Below, one piece after another: positions 1 to 10,990 of a DNA stretch of 64,000 nucleotides. The DNA comes from Planomicrobium sp. CPCC 101110 (GTDB lineage Bacteria > Bacillota > Bacilli > Bacillales_A > Planococcaceae): NCBI RefSeq assembly GCF_007859395.1, contig NZ_VOHD01000006.1, forward strand, positions 620,001 to 684,000. The letters run 5' to 3'. Each line of letters begins with the position of its first letter. Position 1 is the first letter of the stretch. The translations under genes and the position numbers were made by a program. The notes below the pieces were generated by a model. The model had not been told where the DNA came from. It searched no databases and saw only the letters and a program-made list of their open reading frames with translations.

Positions 1-875
1 CCGCTCGGTGCCACGTGTTCCATGATTTCGCGTCTGCCGCCGAAAGCACCGACCGGAAGCCCGCCGCCGATCACTTTGCCAAGGCACGTCATATCCGGCG
101 TTACGCCGAAATGGCCTTGGGCGCAGTTGAAGCCGACGCGGAATCCGGTCATGACTTCATCAAAGATCAAGACTGTGCCGTTTTCAGCCGTCAAGTTGCG
201 AAGCTCCTGCAGGAAGCCCGGCTGCGGCGGAACAACGCCCATATTGCCTGCAACCGGTTCAACGATGACAGCTGCCAGGTCCTCCCCGTATTCCTTGAAC
301 GCCAAGCGCACGCTTTCCAAGTCATTATAGGGAACCGTTATGGTGTTTTTCGCCACCGACTCAGGAACTCCCGGCGAATCCGGCAAGCCGAGTGTCGCAA
401 CACCCGATCCCGCTTTGATCAACAAGCTGTCCGCATGGCCATGGTAGCAGCCTTCGAATTTCAGGATTTTGCTGCGGCCGGTGAAGCCCCGGGCTACACG
501 CAGCGCGCTCATGGTCGCTTCCGTGCCGGAAGAGACCATTCGGACCATTTCGATCGATGGCACACGTTCCATCACGAGTTTCGCCAATTCGTTTTCAAGC
601 AAAGTCGGCGCCCCGAAAGAAGTTCCGGATACAGCCACTTCCTGGATCGCTTTGACCACTTCAGGGTGCGAGTGGCCAAGGATCAGCGGACCCCAAGACA
701 ACACATAATCGATATATGTATTGCCGTCAATGTCGGTAATGGTGGCGCCGCTGCCGGAAGCCATGAAAATCGGGTCCATATTGACCGATTTGAATGCGCG
801 TACCGGCGAGTTCACGCCGCCTGGCATCAATGTTTTCGCTTCAGCGAATGCTGCAATCGATTTTTCGTAGCCCAT
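1..875 (-). CDS. hemL: Glutamate-1-semialdehyde 2,1-aminomutase, C-terminus off the left edge
   Basis: This PLP enzyme converts glutamate-1-semialdehyde to 5-aminolevulinate, the last C5-pathway step before HemB. The ATG at 875 directly follows the hemB stop codon (TAAATG), and its ribosome binding site GGAGAAATAA lies inside the end of hemB. About 291 of the usual ~430 residues are visible. They include the motif [11 protein letters not shown] and the PLP-lysine segment [15 protein letters not shown]. The reading frame is open to the window edge and the C-terminus is missing. It is the last gene of the hemAXCDBL operon seen here. Confidence 0.96.
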   Translation of the reverse strand, partial: MGYEKSIAAFAEAKTLMPGGVNSPVRAFKSVNMDPIFMASGSGATITDIDGNTYIDYVLSWGPLILGHSHPEVVKAIQEVAVSGTSFGAPTLLENELAKLVMERVPSIEMVRMVSSGTEATMSALRVARGFTGRSKILKFEGCYHGHADSLLIKAGSGVATLGLPDSPGVPESVAKNTITVPYNDLESVRLAFKEYGEDLAAVIVEPVAGNMGVVPPQPGFLQELRNLTAENGTVLIFDEVMTGFRVGFNCAQGHFGVTPDMTCLGKVIGGGLPVGAFGGRREIMEHVAPS

Positions 876-1856
876 TTATTTCTCCTCCAACCAGCGTGCG
901 GCATCTTTTGCGTGGTATGTCATCACGATGTCGGCGCCTGCGCGTTTCATGCTCAATAACGTTTCCAATACCATTTTCTTCTCATCCACCCAGCCGTTGA
1001 TCGCTGCCGCTTTGACCATGGCGTATTCGCCGGATACGTTGTAAGCGACAATCGGCAAATCGTAGTTGTCTCGGACTTCACGGATGATGTCCAAATACGA
1101 AAGAGCCGGCTTGACGATCATGAAGTCAGCGCCTTCTTCGATATCGGAAGCTGCTTCACGAAGTGCTTCCAAGCGGTTCGCCGGATCCATCTGGTAAGTT
1201 TTGCGGTCGCCGAACTGCGGAGTTGAATGGGCTGCTTCGCGGAATGGGCCGTAATAAGCGGATGCATATTTCACGCCATATGACATGATCGGCACATTTT
1301 CAAATCCTGCCTGGTCCAGGCCGAAGCGGATTGCTGCGACAAAGCCGTCCATCATGTTTGATGGAGCGATGATATCCGCCCCCGCTTTTGCTTGGGACAC
1401 TGCTGTGCGGGCCAAAAGATCAAGCGATTCGTCGTTCAGGATCACGCCGTTCTCAATCACGCCGCAGTGGCCGTGGTCTGTATATTGGCAAAGGCAAGTG
1501 TCCGCTATAACAACCAGCTCCGGGTGGCGGGCTTTCGCAAAACGGATCGCTTCTTGCGTGATGCCGTGATCGTGGTAGGCCTGCGTTCCGACTGCGTCTT
1601 TTTCATTCGGTACGCCGAAGAAAATGACCGAAGGAATGCCGAGCGACACGACTTCATCCAATTCTTCCCCTAAGCGATCCAATGAAAAATGGAAAACTCC
1701 TGGCATTGAAGAAATTTCTTCTTTCACGTTTTCGCCTTCTACGACAAAAAGCGGATAAATGAAATCCTCTTTGTGCAAACTCGTTTCACGGACCATCGAG
1801 CGAAGATTCGCAGATCCACGCAAACGGCGGTGGCGGTTGAAATTCAATTCATTCAT
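876..1856 (-). CDS. hemB: Porphobilinogen synthase (delta-aminolevulinate dehydratase)
   Basis: It condenses two 5-aminolevulinate molecules to porphobilinogen in the cytoplasm. The 326 residues are full length. The Schiff-base lysine lies in [11 protein letters not shown] and the second active-site lysine in [15 protein letters not shown]. The cysteine cluster [14 protein letters not shown] marks the zinc-dependent form, not the magnesium-only form. The start overlaps the end of hemD by 8 bases, which suggests translational coupling. Confidence 0.97.
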   Translation of the reverse strand: MNELNFNRHRRLRGSANLRSMVRETSLHKEDFIYPLFVVEGENVKEEISSMPGVFHFSLDRLGEELDEVVSLGIPSVIFFGVPNEKDAVGTQAYHDHGITQEAIRFAKARHPELVVIADTCLCQYTDHGHCGVIENGVILNDESLDLLARTAVSQAKAGADIIAPSNMMDGFVAAIRFGLDQAGFENVPIMSYGVKYASAYYGPFREAAHSTPQFGDRKTYQMDPANRLEALREAASDIEEGADFMIVKPALSYLDIIREVRDNYDLPIVAYNVSGEYAMVKAAAINGWVDEKKMVLETLLSMKRAGADIVMTYHAKDAARWLEEK

Positions 1857-2553
1857 TAAGACAACTTCCCTTCACAATTTCGTTAAGTGCATCTAGTATT
1901 GTATATTTTTCAGGAATAAAATCGACGCGGCCTCCGTTTTGAAGGATCGCGTCCCGGGTGACATGCCCGATTGCGGCCACTTTGATGCCCTGCCAGTCGC
2001 CTCCCGCTTCCCGATATGCCGAGACCGCAGAAGGACTGGCAAAAAGGACGGCGGCACCTTTCATGGCTGCCAGTTTTCTTGCATTGCCGATATTCAAAGC
2101 CGTTTCGTAAATAACCCATTCATCAACAGGCATCGGCATCGAAGCAATCGTGTTTTTGGCAAGCGATCCTTTGATAAACAGGCATCGCCCTTTGTCTGCC
2201 GCTTCCGGAAACTCTTCCGCAAACCGGTCGGCACTATAGGAACTCGGGACAAAGTCGACCCGATAGCCGTTTTCTTTCAGTACTTCAGCTGTCTTTTCCC
2301 CAACGGCTGCAATTTTACGCCTGACTGGAACATCGAGCAAACAAAACGCTTCCGCGCTGTTGCGGCTTGTGAAAATGAGCCAGTCATAGGCGCCGAAATC
2401 CGGCAGTTCCGACTGGCGGACCACCGTTTCTATCAACGGCAAATAGACCGCGTCCCCGCCTAATTCACCGACCCTTTCCATTGCTTCCACCGGTTCCTTG
2501 GAGCCCGTAAAAATAACGGTCTCCCCCCGCAGCGGCAACTTCGTGTCAGACAT
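1849..2553 (-). CDS. hemD: Uroporphyrinogen-III synthase
   Basis: It closes and isomerises hydroxymethylbilane to uroporphyrinogen III. The sequence of this family is poorly conserved, so the call rests on the two-lobe HemD pattern, the length (234 residues) and its position between hemC and hemB. Recognisable pieces are VIFTGSKEP near the N-terminus, [14 protein letters not shown] around residue 58 and [12 protein letters not shown] near residue 168. It overlaps hemC by 8 bases and hemB by 8 bases. Confidence 0.92.
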   Translation of the reverse strand: MSDTKLPLRGETVIFTGSKEPVEAMERVGELGGDAVYLPLIETVVRQSELPDFGAYDWLIFTSRNSAEAFCLLDVPVRRKIAAVGEKTAEVLKENGYRVDFVPSSYSADRFAEEFPEAADKGRCLFIKGSLAKNTIASMPMPVDEWVIYETALNIGNARKLAAMKGAAVLFASPSAVSAYREAGGDWQGIKVAAIGHVTRDAILQNGGRVDFIPEKYTILDALNEIVKGSCLNE

Positions 2554-3475
2554 GGTTCTCGGCTTTGACTTTTTGGATCAATTCATAGCCGCCTTGTGAG
2601 CTGATGCGTTCCGCAACAACCCGGCCCGCTTCGATCGGGTCACGGCCAACGATGGATTCTTTGTACACTTCCAGTGAATCAGGGGAAGAGATCAATCCAG
2701 TAAATGATATGTCGCCATCGGCTACAGTCGCATAGCCTGCAATCGGCACCTGGCAGCTGCCGTCCATATCGCGCAAAAATTTACGTTCAGCGGTTACGGC
2801 AAGCGATGTGTTTTCATCGTTGACTTTCGCCAGTTCGGCAAGCAATTCCACATCGTCTTCGCGGCATTCAATGGCAAGCGCCCCTTGGCCGATCGCCGGC
2901 AGGCATTCGTCCACTTCCAAAAATTCCGTCACAATGTCATCATTCCAGCCCATGCGCTTAAGACCCGCTGCAGCCAAGATAATAGCATCGTAATCGCCTG
3001 ACTTCAGCTTTTCCAAGCGGGTGTCGATATTTCCGCGGATCCATTGGATATCCAGGTCAGGACGCAGCAAAAGCAATTGAGAACTGCGGCGCAAGCTGCT
3101 TGTTCCGACAACCGCTCCTACAGGAAGGTCCAAAAATTTAACATGGTTTTTTGAAATGAAAGCATCGCGGGGATCTTCACGTTCCGGCACACAGCCGATA
3201 ACCAAGCCTTCCGGCAAAACGGATGGCATATCTTTCATGCTGTGGACAGCAAAGTCGATTTCGTTGTCGAATAGCGCTTGTTCGATCTCTTTGACGAAAA
3301 GCCCTTTTCCTCCGACTTTTGAAAGAGTCACATCCACTATGCGGTCGCCTTTTGTGACGATTTCCTTGATCTCAAATTCAAACGGAGCGCCGGCCGCCTT
3401 CAATTTGTCGATAAATTGACCGGTTTGCGTCAATGCCAATTTGCTTCTTCTTGAACCTACAATAATTTTTCTCAA
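2546..3475 (-). CDS. hemC: Hydroxymethylbilane synthase (porphobilinogen deaminase)
   Basis: It polymerises four porphobilinogen units into hydroxymethylbilane using a covalently bound dipyrromethane cofactor. The cofactor-binding cysteine is in [14 protein letters not shown]. The substrate-binding N-terminal motif [12 protein letters not shown] and the segment [20 protein letters not shown] are also visible. The 309 residues match the family length. It lies between hemX (18-base gap) and hemD (8-base overlap). Confidence 0.97.
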   Translation of the reverse strand: MRKIIVGSRRSKLALTQTGQFIDKLKAAGAPFEFEIKEIVTKGDRIVDVTLSKVGGKGLFVKEIEQALFDNEIDFAVHSMKDMPSVLPEGLVIGCVPEREDPRDAFISKNHVKFLDLPVGAVVGTSSLRRSSQLLLLRPDLDIQWIRGNIDTRLEKLKSGDYDAIILAAAGLKRMGWNDDIVTEFLEVDECLPAIGQGALAIECREDDVELLAELAKVNDENTSLAVTAERKFLRDMDGSCQVPIAGYATVADGDISFTGLISSPDSLEVYKESIVGRDPIEAGRVVAERISSQGGYELIQKVKAENHV

Positions 3476-3493
3476 AATAAATCCTACCTTTCC

Positions 3494-4324
3494 CTAATAC
3501 CAAAAATGAAAATCAGATAGCCGGCTTCCTAGAAAGAAATTGACCAGCAACAATAAATATGCGTAAATATGGACCCTTGCGTAATTCATCCCGTTCAGCG
3601 CGCCGCCTCTATGGCGGAACAATATCCAGCTATAGACAACCAGCAGGATGAACGAACCAATGATTTTAAAGTCGAGCAGCGAGAATTCAGCCAGCGAGAT
3701 ATATGCCCATTGAAGGCCGAGGATGAGAGAAACGAACAACAGCGAAATGCCGACCAGGATGGAGATGGTCATGCCTTGTTCGGTCTGCCCGAGCGAAGGC
3801 ATATTGCTCAGCTGCTTTGTCCATTTCTTCTTTTTCAGCAATCGATAGAGGATCATATGCAGCGCCGAAAAGACGAAAGACAACGACAAAGCTGCATACG
3901 ACAGGATTGCGAACGTGATATGGATCAACAGCAGTTCCGACACCAGCGTTTCTCCGATCGGCGAACGTTCGATCTGCACAGGTGCGAATGTATGGATTGT
4001 CATGAATATAAAACCGATAATGTTGATGAAAAAGACCGCAAAATCAAATTTGTAGAAAATGCGCAAGACAATCGACAAGGTCACCAACAGCCAGGCATAA
4101 AAGTAAATTCCTTCAAACAGCGTCAGAATCGGGAACCTTTGCGTTTCGATAATGTAAAACACAAGGAAGACCGTCTGCATGATCCAAACGACGCCAAGCA
4201 GCACCATGGCGATCCGGCTCGCCTTTTTCTCTTTATATAAATAATCGATAAAATAAAAAACAAGGCTGACTGCGTATAGAACAACCATAGCTTCGTGCAG
4301 CCTTGCCATTGTTATGTCAGCCAT
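3494..4324 (-). CDS. hemX: HemX, integral membrane protein of the haem operon (cytochrome c assembly/CcsA-like)
   Basis: This is a polytopic membrane protein of 276 residues with about eight hydrophobic helices. It belongs to the cytochrome-c-assembly-like HemX family. In B. subtilis HemX lowers the cellular level of HemA, so it acts as a brake on haem synthesis rather than as an enzyme. I chose the ATG at 4324 because AAGGGG stands six bases upstream; an in-frame ATG at 4378 lacks such a site. It sits between hemA and hemC, as in B. subtilis. Confidence 0.9.
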   Translation of the reverse strand: MADITMARLHEAMVVLYAVSLVFYFIDYLYKEKKASRIAMVLLGVVWIMQTVFLVFYIIETQRFPILTLFEGIYFYAWLLVTLSIVLRIFYKFDFAVFFINIIGFIFMTIHTFAPVQIERSPIGETLVSELLLIHITFAILSYAALSLSFVFSALHMILYRLLKKKKWTKQLSNMPSLGQTEQGMTISILVGISLLFVSLILGLQWAYISLAEFSLLDFKIIGSFILLVVYSWILFRHRGGALNGMNYARVHIYAYLLLLVNFFLGSRLSDFHFWY

Positions 4325-4408
4325 CCTATTCCCCTTCGTTTCCATAGTTAAAGGCGTTCCGTCTCTACATTTTAACATATAGATTCGAAAACGCCTCTGT
4401 TAGAAAGC

Positions 4409-5782
4409 TTAAAATGAATATCTGGGAGTTTCTTGTGTAGACTGTTTTTTCTCTTCGGCAGCCGCTTCAGCCTTCAACTGGACAGCTTTTGTTTGTTTTT
4501 CAAACTCTGCCTCGACTTCCTCTTCAATACCGAAGATTTGCTGGAACAATTCCAGCTGCTCGCGGGATTTTGGCGCACCGGCCATTTCCTTCGCTTGCAG
4601 GATCGGGTCTTTCAGCAACTGGTTGATGATTGATTTTGTGTGTTTGTTCAAGATTTTCTTTTCGCGGTCTGTCAGATCCGGCATTTTGTTTTCGATGCTT
4701 GCCATCGTCTCTTCCTGGATGGTCAAGGCTTTTTTGCGAAGTGCGGAAATGACAGGGACCACACCTAATGTAGTCAGCCAGTCATTGAACTGGACCGCTT
4801 CCTGATTGATCATTGAAGAAATTTCATTTGCTGCGCGTTCACGCTCTGCCAAGTTCGCTTCAACAATCCCCTGCATATCATCGATGTCATACAAAAACAC
4901 ATTTGCCAAATCGCCGACGCGCGGGTCGATATCGCGCGGCACTGCGATGTCCACCATGAACAACGGCTTGCCTTTGCGGATTTTTTCGATATACTGCATC
5001 AATTCGAAATCAATCACAAAATCTGTAGCGCCAGTAGAAGAAATCAGAATGTCCGCATCCAATAATGCGCACTGCAATTCTTTCATCGACTTGGCTTGTC
5101 CACCAAATTTATCGGCCAGCGTTTCGGCTTTTTCAAAAGTGCGGTTGATGACCGTCACTTGATCGGCTCCGCTTCCTTGCAAGTTCTTGATCGCAAGTTC
5201 GCCCATTTTGCCGGCGCCTAAAATAACGACATGCTTGTTTTTCAGCGTGCCGAAAATTTTCTTTCCAAGTTCAACCGCTGCATACGAAACCGATACGGCA
5301 TTTTCGCCGATCGCTGTCTCCGAATGCGCTTTTTTGGCAAGCGTGATCGCCTGCTTGAAGAGTTGGTTGAATACTGTACCGGTCGTCCCGTTTTCCTGGC
5401 CGGCAAGAAAACTGTTTCTCACCTGTCCAAGGATTTGGGTCTCGCCAAGCACCATCGAATCGATGCCGGCTGTCACACGGAATAAATGCTCAACCGCCTC
5501 ATCTTTTTCGTGCACAAATAAATACTGGGAAAATGCTTCCTGGGGAATATCAAAATAATTCGCCAAGAATTGCTTCACATAATAACGGCCAGTGTGAAGC
5601 TGGTCGACCACCGCATAGATTTCCGTGCGGTTGCACGTCGAAACGATGACATTTTCCAGTATGCTTTTTTGTTCTTTTAGCGCTTGCATCGCATTCGGGA
5701 GTTCGGTTTCAATAAATGAAAGCTTTTCCCGAATCTCTACGGGTGCAGAGCGATAGTTTACCCCGACTACTAGTGTATGCAT
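4409..5782 (-). CDS. hemA: Glutamyl-tRNA reductase
   Basis: It is the committed C5-pathway enzyme, reducing glutamyl-tRNA to glutamate-1-semialdehyde with NADPH. The catalytic cysteine is in [12 protein letters not shown] near residue 50, and the NADPH-binding Rossmann motif is [13 protein letters not shown]. The protein has 457 residues, with a charged E/K/A-rich tail after about residue 425 that probably is not part of the core. The start is supported by AAAGGTG nine bases upstream. It is the first gene of the haem operon. Confidence 0.97.
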   Translation of the reverse strand: MHTLVVGVNYRSAPVEIREKLSFIETELPNAMQALKEQKSILENVIVSTCNRTEIYAVVDQLHTGRYYVKQFLANYFDIPQEAFSQYLFVHEKDEAVEHLFRVTAGIDSMVLGETQILGQVRNSFLAGQENGTTGTVFNQLFKQAITLAKKAHSETAIGENAVSVSYAAVELGKKIFGTLKNKHVVILGAGKMGELAIKNLQGSGADQVTVINRTFEKAETLADKFGGQAKSMKELQCALLDADILISSTGATDFVIDFELMQYIEKIRKGKPLFMVDIAVPRDIDPRVGDLANVFLYDIDDMQGIVEANLAERERAANEISSMINQEAVQFNDWLTTLGVVPVISALRKKALTIQEETMASIENKMPDLTDREKKILNKHTKSIINQLLKDPILQAKEMAGAPKSREQLELFQQIFGIEEEVEAEFEKQTKAVQLKAEAAAEEKKQSTQETPRYSF

Positions 5783-5822
5783 GGGTCAAAACACCTTTCA
5801 CGTTCCATATTTCATATCTATT

Positions 5823-5901
5823 AGTATACCACTTTTGTTGGTTTATAAGCCTTTCAAATGTGAACAAGCAATGAAAATACTCTTGTTTAGAATTATTATA
5901 A
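5823..5901 (-). promoter_or_regulatory. hemA promoter region with candidate PerR box
   Basis: On the minus strand positions 5901-5887 read TTATAATAATTCTAA, one mismatch from the PerR consensus TTATAATNATTATAA. A TATAAT (5900-5895) lies inside it and could be a -10 box, although no good -35 is seen. A second -10-like TATACT is at 5828-5823. In B. subtilis the hemAXCDBL operon belongs to the PerR regulon, which supports the reading. The rest of the 5783-6102 gap shows nothing else I can name. Confidence 0.55.
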
Positions 5902-6102
5902 TGTAATTTTACCAAAGGATTTATGGAACAACAAGGATATTGCTCGTAGTCGAAATAGTGAGAGAACTAAAGGGTTTCGCTCTTATATAACTGTTATAGG
6001 CAAGGGAGGCTTTTATTATTCTAGACTTGTTTGCCGCTTGTATGCACCTTGTTTCATCCGATTGGAATTTTTTTTATCGCCCTGCTTTTTATTATTTTTG
6101 AA

Positions 6103-6152
6103 GACAGAAAAAACTGCAGGCCTTCTCGTGTTTATCGAGTCGGCCTGCAGCT
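6103..6152 (-). terminator. Intrinsic terminator after lon-engB
   Basis: On the minus strand a stem with CTGCAGGCC / GGCCTGCAG arms (6150-6142 and 6122-6114), extended by CTCG/CGAG pairing, is followed by six T. It ends the lon-engB transcript before the hemA promoter. Confidence 0.85.
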
Positions 6153-6162
6153 TTTTCCACGT

Positions 6163-6744
6163 TTACATTCTTTTTTCGATTTCCTGCCACGCGGCATCTT
6201 TTCCAAGTCCTGTTTCAGATGAGAAGACGATCAACGGATCGGTCTTTTCCATGTCCAATGTTTCCCGGACAATCTTCTTGTGCTTGTCCCATTTGCCTTT
6301 TGGGATTTTATCCGCTTTTGTCGCGATGATGATGCATGGAATGCCATAATGTTTCATGAAGTCATACATGTTAATATCGTCGCGGCTTGGCGGATGGCGC
6401 AAGTCGACAATCTGGATCACCGCCTTCAGCTGCTCGCGGCCGGTGATATAGCGTTCGATCATCTTGCCCCATGCTTCCCGTTCCGACTTTGACACTTTTG
6501 CGTAGCCGTATCCGGGAACGTCGACATAAAACAATTTTTCTTCAATTTTATAGAAATTCAAGGTCTGCGTCTTCCCCGGCTTTGAGGAAATGCGCGCCAT
6601 GCTTTTGCGGCCGATCATCTTATTGATGAACGACGACTTTCCGACATTGGAACGGCCGGCCAGCGCAAATTCAGGCAAGCCGTCTTCCGGATATTGATCC
6701 GGGCGAACGGCGCTGATAACAAGTTCTACATTATGGACTATCAT
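6163..6744 (-). CDS. engB: Ribosome-biogenesis GTP-binding protein YsxC/EngB
   Basis: This TrmE-Era-EngA-EngB-type GTPase is needed for late 50S subunit assembly. The G motifs are in order: [14 protein letters not shown] (G1), DVPGYGYAK (G3), [12 protein letters not shown] (G4) and FSSETGLGK (G5). The 193 residues are full length. Its ATG overlaps the lon stop as ATGA (6744-6741), so the two genes are translationally coupled. Gene order lonA-ysxC-hemA matches B. subtilis. Confidence 0.96.
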   Translation of the reverse strand: MIVHNVELVISAVRPDQYPEDGLPEFALAGRSNVGKSSFINKMIGRKSMARISSKPGKTQTLNFYKIEEKLFYVDVPGYGYAKVSKSEREAWGKMIERYITGREQLKAVIQIVDLRHPPSRDDINMYDFMKHYGIPCIIIATKADKIPKGKWDKHKKIVRETLDMEKTDPLIVFSSETGLGKDAAWQEIEKRM

Positions 6745-9069
6745 TTCGTTTCTCCTTCAAGTGCTATTTCTAATGCTTCGTCCGCCTGAGAAACAAGTTT
6801 GAATGTCAGTTCTTCCCGGACGGTTTCCGGAATATCTTCAATATCCCGTTCATTGTCAATCGGCAGGATGATGGTCGTCAAGCCAGCGCGATGCGCGCTT
6901 AGCGTCTTCTCTTTCACTCCGCCGATCGGCAACACACGTCCACGAAGAGTGATTTCACCCGTCATGCCAACTTCCCGGCGAATCGGCCGTTTTGACAAGG
7001 CCGATACAAGGGCCGTGGCAATCGTAATGCCAGCTGAAGGGCCATCTTTAGGAACAGCGCCTTCGGGAACATGAATGTGGATATCGTGGGATTCATGGAA
7101 ATTCGGATCAATTCCGAGCGATTCGGCTTTTGCTCTTACGAAAGACAATGCGGTCTGCGCCGACTCTTTCATGACATCGCCAAGTTTACCGGTCAGCTGC
7201 AATTTCCCTGACCCCGATGACAGCGATACTTCGATTTGCAGTGTATCGCCTCCAACCGTTGTGTAAGCGAGGCCTGTCGCTACCCCGACTTGGTTTTCGG
7301 TTTCCGCCATGCCGTAGCGGAATTTGCGTTTGCCCAAATATCCTTCCACTGCATCCGCCGTCACAACCACTTGCTCTTTGTCGCCAGATACGATCTGTTT
7401 TGTTACTTTTCGGCAAATCGACGCAATCTGGCGTTCCAGCCCGCGCACACCTGCTTCCCTTGTGTAGTAGCGGACAACTGTCAGCAGCGCGTCATCTTCA
7501 AACTGCAGCTGCTCTTCTGTCAAGCCATGTTCTTTCAGCTGCTTCGGCGCCAAATGATTTTTGGCGATCATTTGCTTTTCAGCCTCTGTATAGCCAGCAA
7601 TCGTAATAACTTCCATCCGGTCGCGAAGCGGCCCGGGAATCGAGCTCAAATCGTTCGCAGTGGCAATGAAAAGCACATTCGATAAATCATAAGGCTCTTC
7701 TATATAATGGTCGCTGAATGTATTATTCTGTTCCGGATCGAGCACTTCAAGCATCGCCGAGGAAGGGTCCCCTCGGAAATCGTTTGACATTTTATCAATT
7801 TCATCAAGCAGGAAAACCGGATTGATCGTCCCTGCCCGTTTCATGCCCTGTATAATGCGGCCTGGCATAGCGCCGATATAGGTCCGGCGGTGCCCACGGA
7901 TCTCAGATTCATCCCGCACGCCGCCAAGCGATACCCGGACAAAATTCCGGTCGAGCGATTCCGCGATGGATTTCGCCAATGATGTTTTCCCGACGCCTGG
8001 AGGCCCAACCAAACAAAGGATCGGCCCTCTGAGCGATTGGGTCATCTGTTGGACTGCCAAATATTCAAGGACGCGTTCTTTGACGCTTTCCAAGCCATCA
8101 TGGTCGCGGTTGAGCACTTCTTCCGCATGTTTGATATCCAAGCGGTCTTCAGTGGATTCCGACCACGGAAGTGTCACAAGCCATTCGATATACGTACGGA
8201 TGATCCCGCTTTCCGCAGAAGCTGAAGGCAGTTTTTCATAACGGTCCAGCTCTTTGAAAGCAGCTTTTTCGGTTGATTCCGGCATGCCGGCTTCTTCGAT
8301 CCGTTTTTTCAGATCGACGATTTCGCCTGACTTGCCGTCTTTGTCGCCAAGTTCCGTTTGGATCGCTTTCATCTGCTCGCGCAAATAAAATTCTTTTTGC
8401 GTCTGCTCCATCGCTTTTTTCACACGCTGATTGATGCGTTTTTCCAAGTCGATAACTTCTTGTTCATTGTGCAAGCGGGTAATGAGCATTTCCAGGCGTT
8501 GGCTGACATCAAATGTTTCTAAAATCTCCTGTTTGCCCGCCAGCTTCAGCGGCAAATGGGAAGCGACCATATCTGCCAGGCGGCCCGGCTCTTCAATATC
8601 CGCTACCGTATTATAGGTTTCAGTTGTCACTTTTTTCGACGCTTTCGAGTATTTCTCAAAATGCTCAAGCAATAGGCGCATCAGCGCATCTTGTTCTGCA
8701 TCGCGTTCGTCTTCATCCGGGAAAGAAGTCACTTCAACATGGGAAAAGTTTTCTTCTTCCTCGTAATTTTTCCACTGGCCGCGCTCCAAGCCTTCTACAA
8801 GTACCCGGATCGTGCCGTTCGGCAGTTTGAGCATTTGCTTGACGTAAGCAAGCGTTCCAACTTTCTGCAAATCGTCTTTGCCGGGTTCTTCGATGCTCAT
8901 TTCTTTTTGTGTTGCCAAAAAAAACGATATTGTCTTCAAGCAATGCATGTTCCAATGCAGCTACCGAACGCTCGCGCCCTACATCGATATGCAATACCAT
9001 TGTAGGGAACACAAGAAGTCCGCGCAGCGGCAGAAGCGGCACACGTTTTGTCACTTTTCTCTTAGCCAT
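6741..9069 (-). pseudogene. lon: ATP-dependent protease Lon (lonA), single-base frameshift near the N-terminus
   Basis: Lon is a cytosolic AAA+ serine protease. The reading starts at ATG 9069 behind GGAGGTGG, with [17 protein letters not shown]. After about 50 codons the frame breaks at a run of eight T (minus strand; A8 on plus at 8917-8924). Removing one T restores [14 protein letters not shown] and an uninterrupted 775-residue protein; 2329 nt is one more than a multiple of three. Downstream features are intact: Walker A GPPGVGKTSLAKS, Walker B FLLDEIDKM, and the Ser/Lys dyad in PKDGPSAGITIA and GGVKEKTLSAHRAG. The cause could be sequencing error, true mutation, or slippage at the homopolymer. 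A product restarted downstream would lack part of the N-terminal substrate-binding domain. Confidence 0.88.
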
Positions 9070-9172
9070 GCTGAAGGCCACCTCCGGATTAGTTTCATAG
9101 TTGCTTCCATATAACGTTAAGAACCAGCATAAGCCATTATCGTCGCTGAGCAAATGCTTACGCTTTTCGATT

Positions 9173-9289
9173 GTCCAGTTTCGGCGCCTAGACCCTCGGG
9201 GTCATAAGCCGTCCTGCTGCTGCGGCAACAGCCTCTTTGCAGCCCGTCTTATGCCTTTCGGGTCTTACATAGGCGCCTGCACTTTTCTT
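9173..9289. repeat. Hairpin repeat, copy A
   Basis: This intergenic element begins GTCCAG and ends GGCGCCTGCACTTTTCTT. Internal inverted arms GGCGCCTAGACCC (from 9183) and GGGTCTTACATAGGCGCC (to 9276) can fold a long stem; ATAAG/CTTAT pairs further in. It stands head-to-tail with copy B. It codes for nothing recognisable and resembles the GC-rich hairpin repeats scattered between genes of many Bacillales. Confidence 0.75.
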
Positions 9290-9291
9290 CT

Positions 9292-9413
9292 GTCCAGTCT
9301 TTAGCGCCTAGCTCCTCGAGCCGCTTCGGTCTTGGCTACCATGGAAAAAAGCGCCATGACTTCCAAGCCCTCCAGCGCTTGTCGGAGCTGAACAGGCGCC
9401 TACACTTTTCTTT
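9292..9413. repeat. Hairpin repeat, copy B
   Basis: Same orientation and same ends as copy A (GTCCAG ... GGCGCCTACACTTTTCTT). Its arms are GCGCCTAGCTCC and GGAGCTGAACAGGCGC, with CTTGG/CCAAG nested inside. The centre differs from copy A, so ends and fold are conserved more than the middle. It abuts the T-run of the clpX terminator. Confidence 0.75.
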
Positions 9414-9463
9414 AAAAAAAGGCTGACTTTTGAACGCGCGGATGTGCACGATCAAAGCCAGCC
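9413..9463 (-). terminator. Intrinsic terminator after clpX
   Basis: Arms GGCTGGCTTTGA (9463-9452) and TCAAAAGTCAGCC (9433-9421) form a stem followed by seven T on the minus strand. The remaining bases between this stem and the clpX stop (9464-9603) hold nothing I recognise. Confidence 0.8.
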
Positions 9464-9603
9464 CGTATCATCCTTTTCCCCGCTTGCACGGGCAGAAAAT
9501 TCTTGCCTCCACTATACCGGCAAAGCAAGCAATTCACTGTCTGGAAAGCTTGAATTTCATGCCGCAGAAAGGAGAAATCCCTTTCTCCTAGCCGGGCAGT
9601 GCA

Positions 9604-10875
9604 TTAAGCGGATGTTTTTTCGTTATTGCCGCCAACGTATTCCGAACCATCATTTAAGATCAGTCTCGGCTGCACGTTATCAGTGACGGTTTCTTTTGTG
9701 ATGACGCATTCGACAATGTCTTCACGGGAAGGCAGGTCGAACATCACCTCAAGCATGATGTTTTCGATAATTGAACGAAGTCCACGGGCACCTGTTTTGC
9801 GTTCAATTGCCAATTTGGCAATTTCCACAAGCGCATCGTTTTCGAACGTCAGTTCCACATCATCCAATTCCATCATTTTTTGGTATTGTTTGATCAATGC
9901 ATTTTTCGGTTCAGTCAAAATCTGAACCAACGCATTTTCATCCAATTGCTCAAGGCTCGCCAATACCGGCAAACGCCCGATAAATTCTGGAATCAAACCG
10001 AATTTCAGCAAGTCTTCAGGAATCAACTGGCTTAGCAATGATTTTTCATCCAGCTCTTCTTTGTTTGGATCTGAACCAAAACCGATCACTTTGTTGCCAA
10101 GACGGCGTTTGATGATTTGGTCAACGCCGTCAAAAGCTCCGCCAACGATGAACAAAACGTTTGTCGTATCGATTTGGATAAATTCCTGGTGAGGATGCTT
10201 GCGTCCTCCTTGCGGCGGCACGCTTGCAGTGGTCCCTTCCAAGATCTTCAGCAAGGCTTGCTGTACGCCTTCGCCAGAAACATCGCGCGTAATGGATGGG
10301 TTCTCGGATTTGCGAGCAACTTTATCGATTTCATCAATATAGATAATGCCTTTTTCCGCACGTTCCACATCATAATCCGCTGCTTGGATCAATTTCAGCA
10401 AGATGTTTTCCACATCTTCACCGACATATCCAGCTTCTGTCAACGAAGTGGCATCTGCAATCGCAAATGGCACATTCAGGATACGGGCCAATGTTTGAGC
10501 AAGCAAAGTTTTACCGCTTCCTGTTGGTCCGATTAGAACAATATTAGACTTCGACAACTCGACGTCATCGATTTTGCTATTTGAGTTGACGCGCTTATAG
10601 TGGTTGTATACTGCAACAGCCAGCGACTTTTTCGCTTTTTCCTGTCCGATTACATACCCGTTCAGAATATCAAGAATCTCTTTCGGCTTCGGCACTTCTT
10701 TAAATTCTACTTCTTCTTCTGTACCAAGCTCTTCTTCTACGATTTCCGTACACAGCTCAATACATTCGTCACAAATATAAACACCCGGTCCTGCAACCAG
10801 TTTACGAACCTGCTCTTGTGGTTTGCCACAGAACGAACATTTCAAATGGTCTTTTTCGTCATTGAATTTGAACAA
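9604..10875 (-). CDS. clpX: ATP-dependent Clp protease ATP-binding subunit ClpX
   Basis: ClpX is the AAA+ unfoldase that feeds substrates to ClpP. The order is an N-terminal zinc-binding domain ([13 protein letters not shown] with [10 protein letters not shown]), Walker [13 protein letters not shown], pore loop GYVGEDVEN, Walker [11 protein letters not shown], the RKH loop GGRKHPHQ and the ClpP-contacting IGF loop in [10 protein letters not shown] chose the TTG at 10875 (423 residues, MFKFNDEK) because AGGGGTG stands six bases upstream; the GTG nine bases earlier overlaps that site. B. subtilis ClpX begins with a very similar MFKFN segment. Confidence 0.96.
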   Translation of the reverse strand: MFKFNDEKDHLKCSFCGKPQEQVRKLVAGPGVYICDECIELCTEIVEEELGTEEEVEFKEVPKPKEILDILNGYVIGQEKAKKSLAVAVYNHYKRVNSNSKIDDVELSKSNIVLIGPTGSGKTLLAQTLARILNVPFAIADATSLTEAGYVGEDVENILLKLIQAADYDVERAEKGIIYIDEIDKVARKSENPSITRDVSGEGVQQALLKILEGTTASVPPQGGRKHPHQEFIQIDTTNVLFIVGGAFDGVDQIIKRRLGNKVIGFGSDPNKEELDEKSLLSQLIPEDLLKFGLIPEFIGRLPVLASLEQLDENALVQILTEPKNALIKQYQKMMELDDVELTFENDALVEIAKLAIERKTGARGLRSIIENIMLEVMFDLPSREDIVECVITKETVTDNVQPRLILNDGSEYVGGNNEKTSA

Positions 10876-10900
10876 TGTATTCACCCCTATTCAAGCCATT

Positions 10901-10929
10901 ATCTTACAAGATTATATTAATTTCAGCAA
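10901..10929 (-). promoter_or_regulatory. Probable sigma-A promoter of clpX
   Basis: TTGCTG (10929-10924), a 17-base spacer and TAAGAT (10906-10901) lie about 25 bases before the clpX start. The -35 and spacing are good and the -10 is acceptable. Confidence 0.55.
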
Positions 10930-10990
10930 CTAATAAGATTCGGGCCGAAGTTCTCTAGCCATGCACCAGTACTGCTTATATTCTATGTAG

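Noticed and set aside
15-959. Long plus-strand open frame of 314 codons
   Set aside because: It is antisense to hemL and hemB, whose families are clear; composition is that of a shadow frame rich in His, Arg and Phe.
3569-4240. Plus-strand open frame of 223 codons
   Set aside because: Antisense to hemX; Gln/Arg/Asp-rich translation typical of the reverse of membrane-protein codons, with no ribosome binding site.
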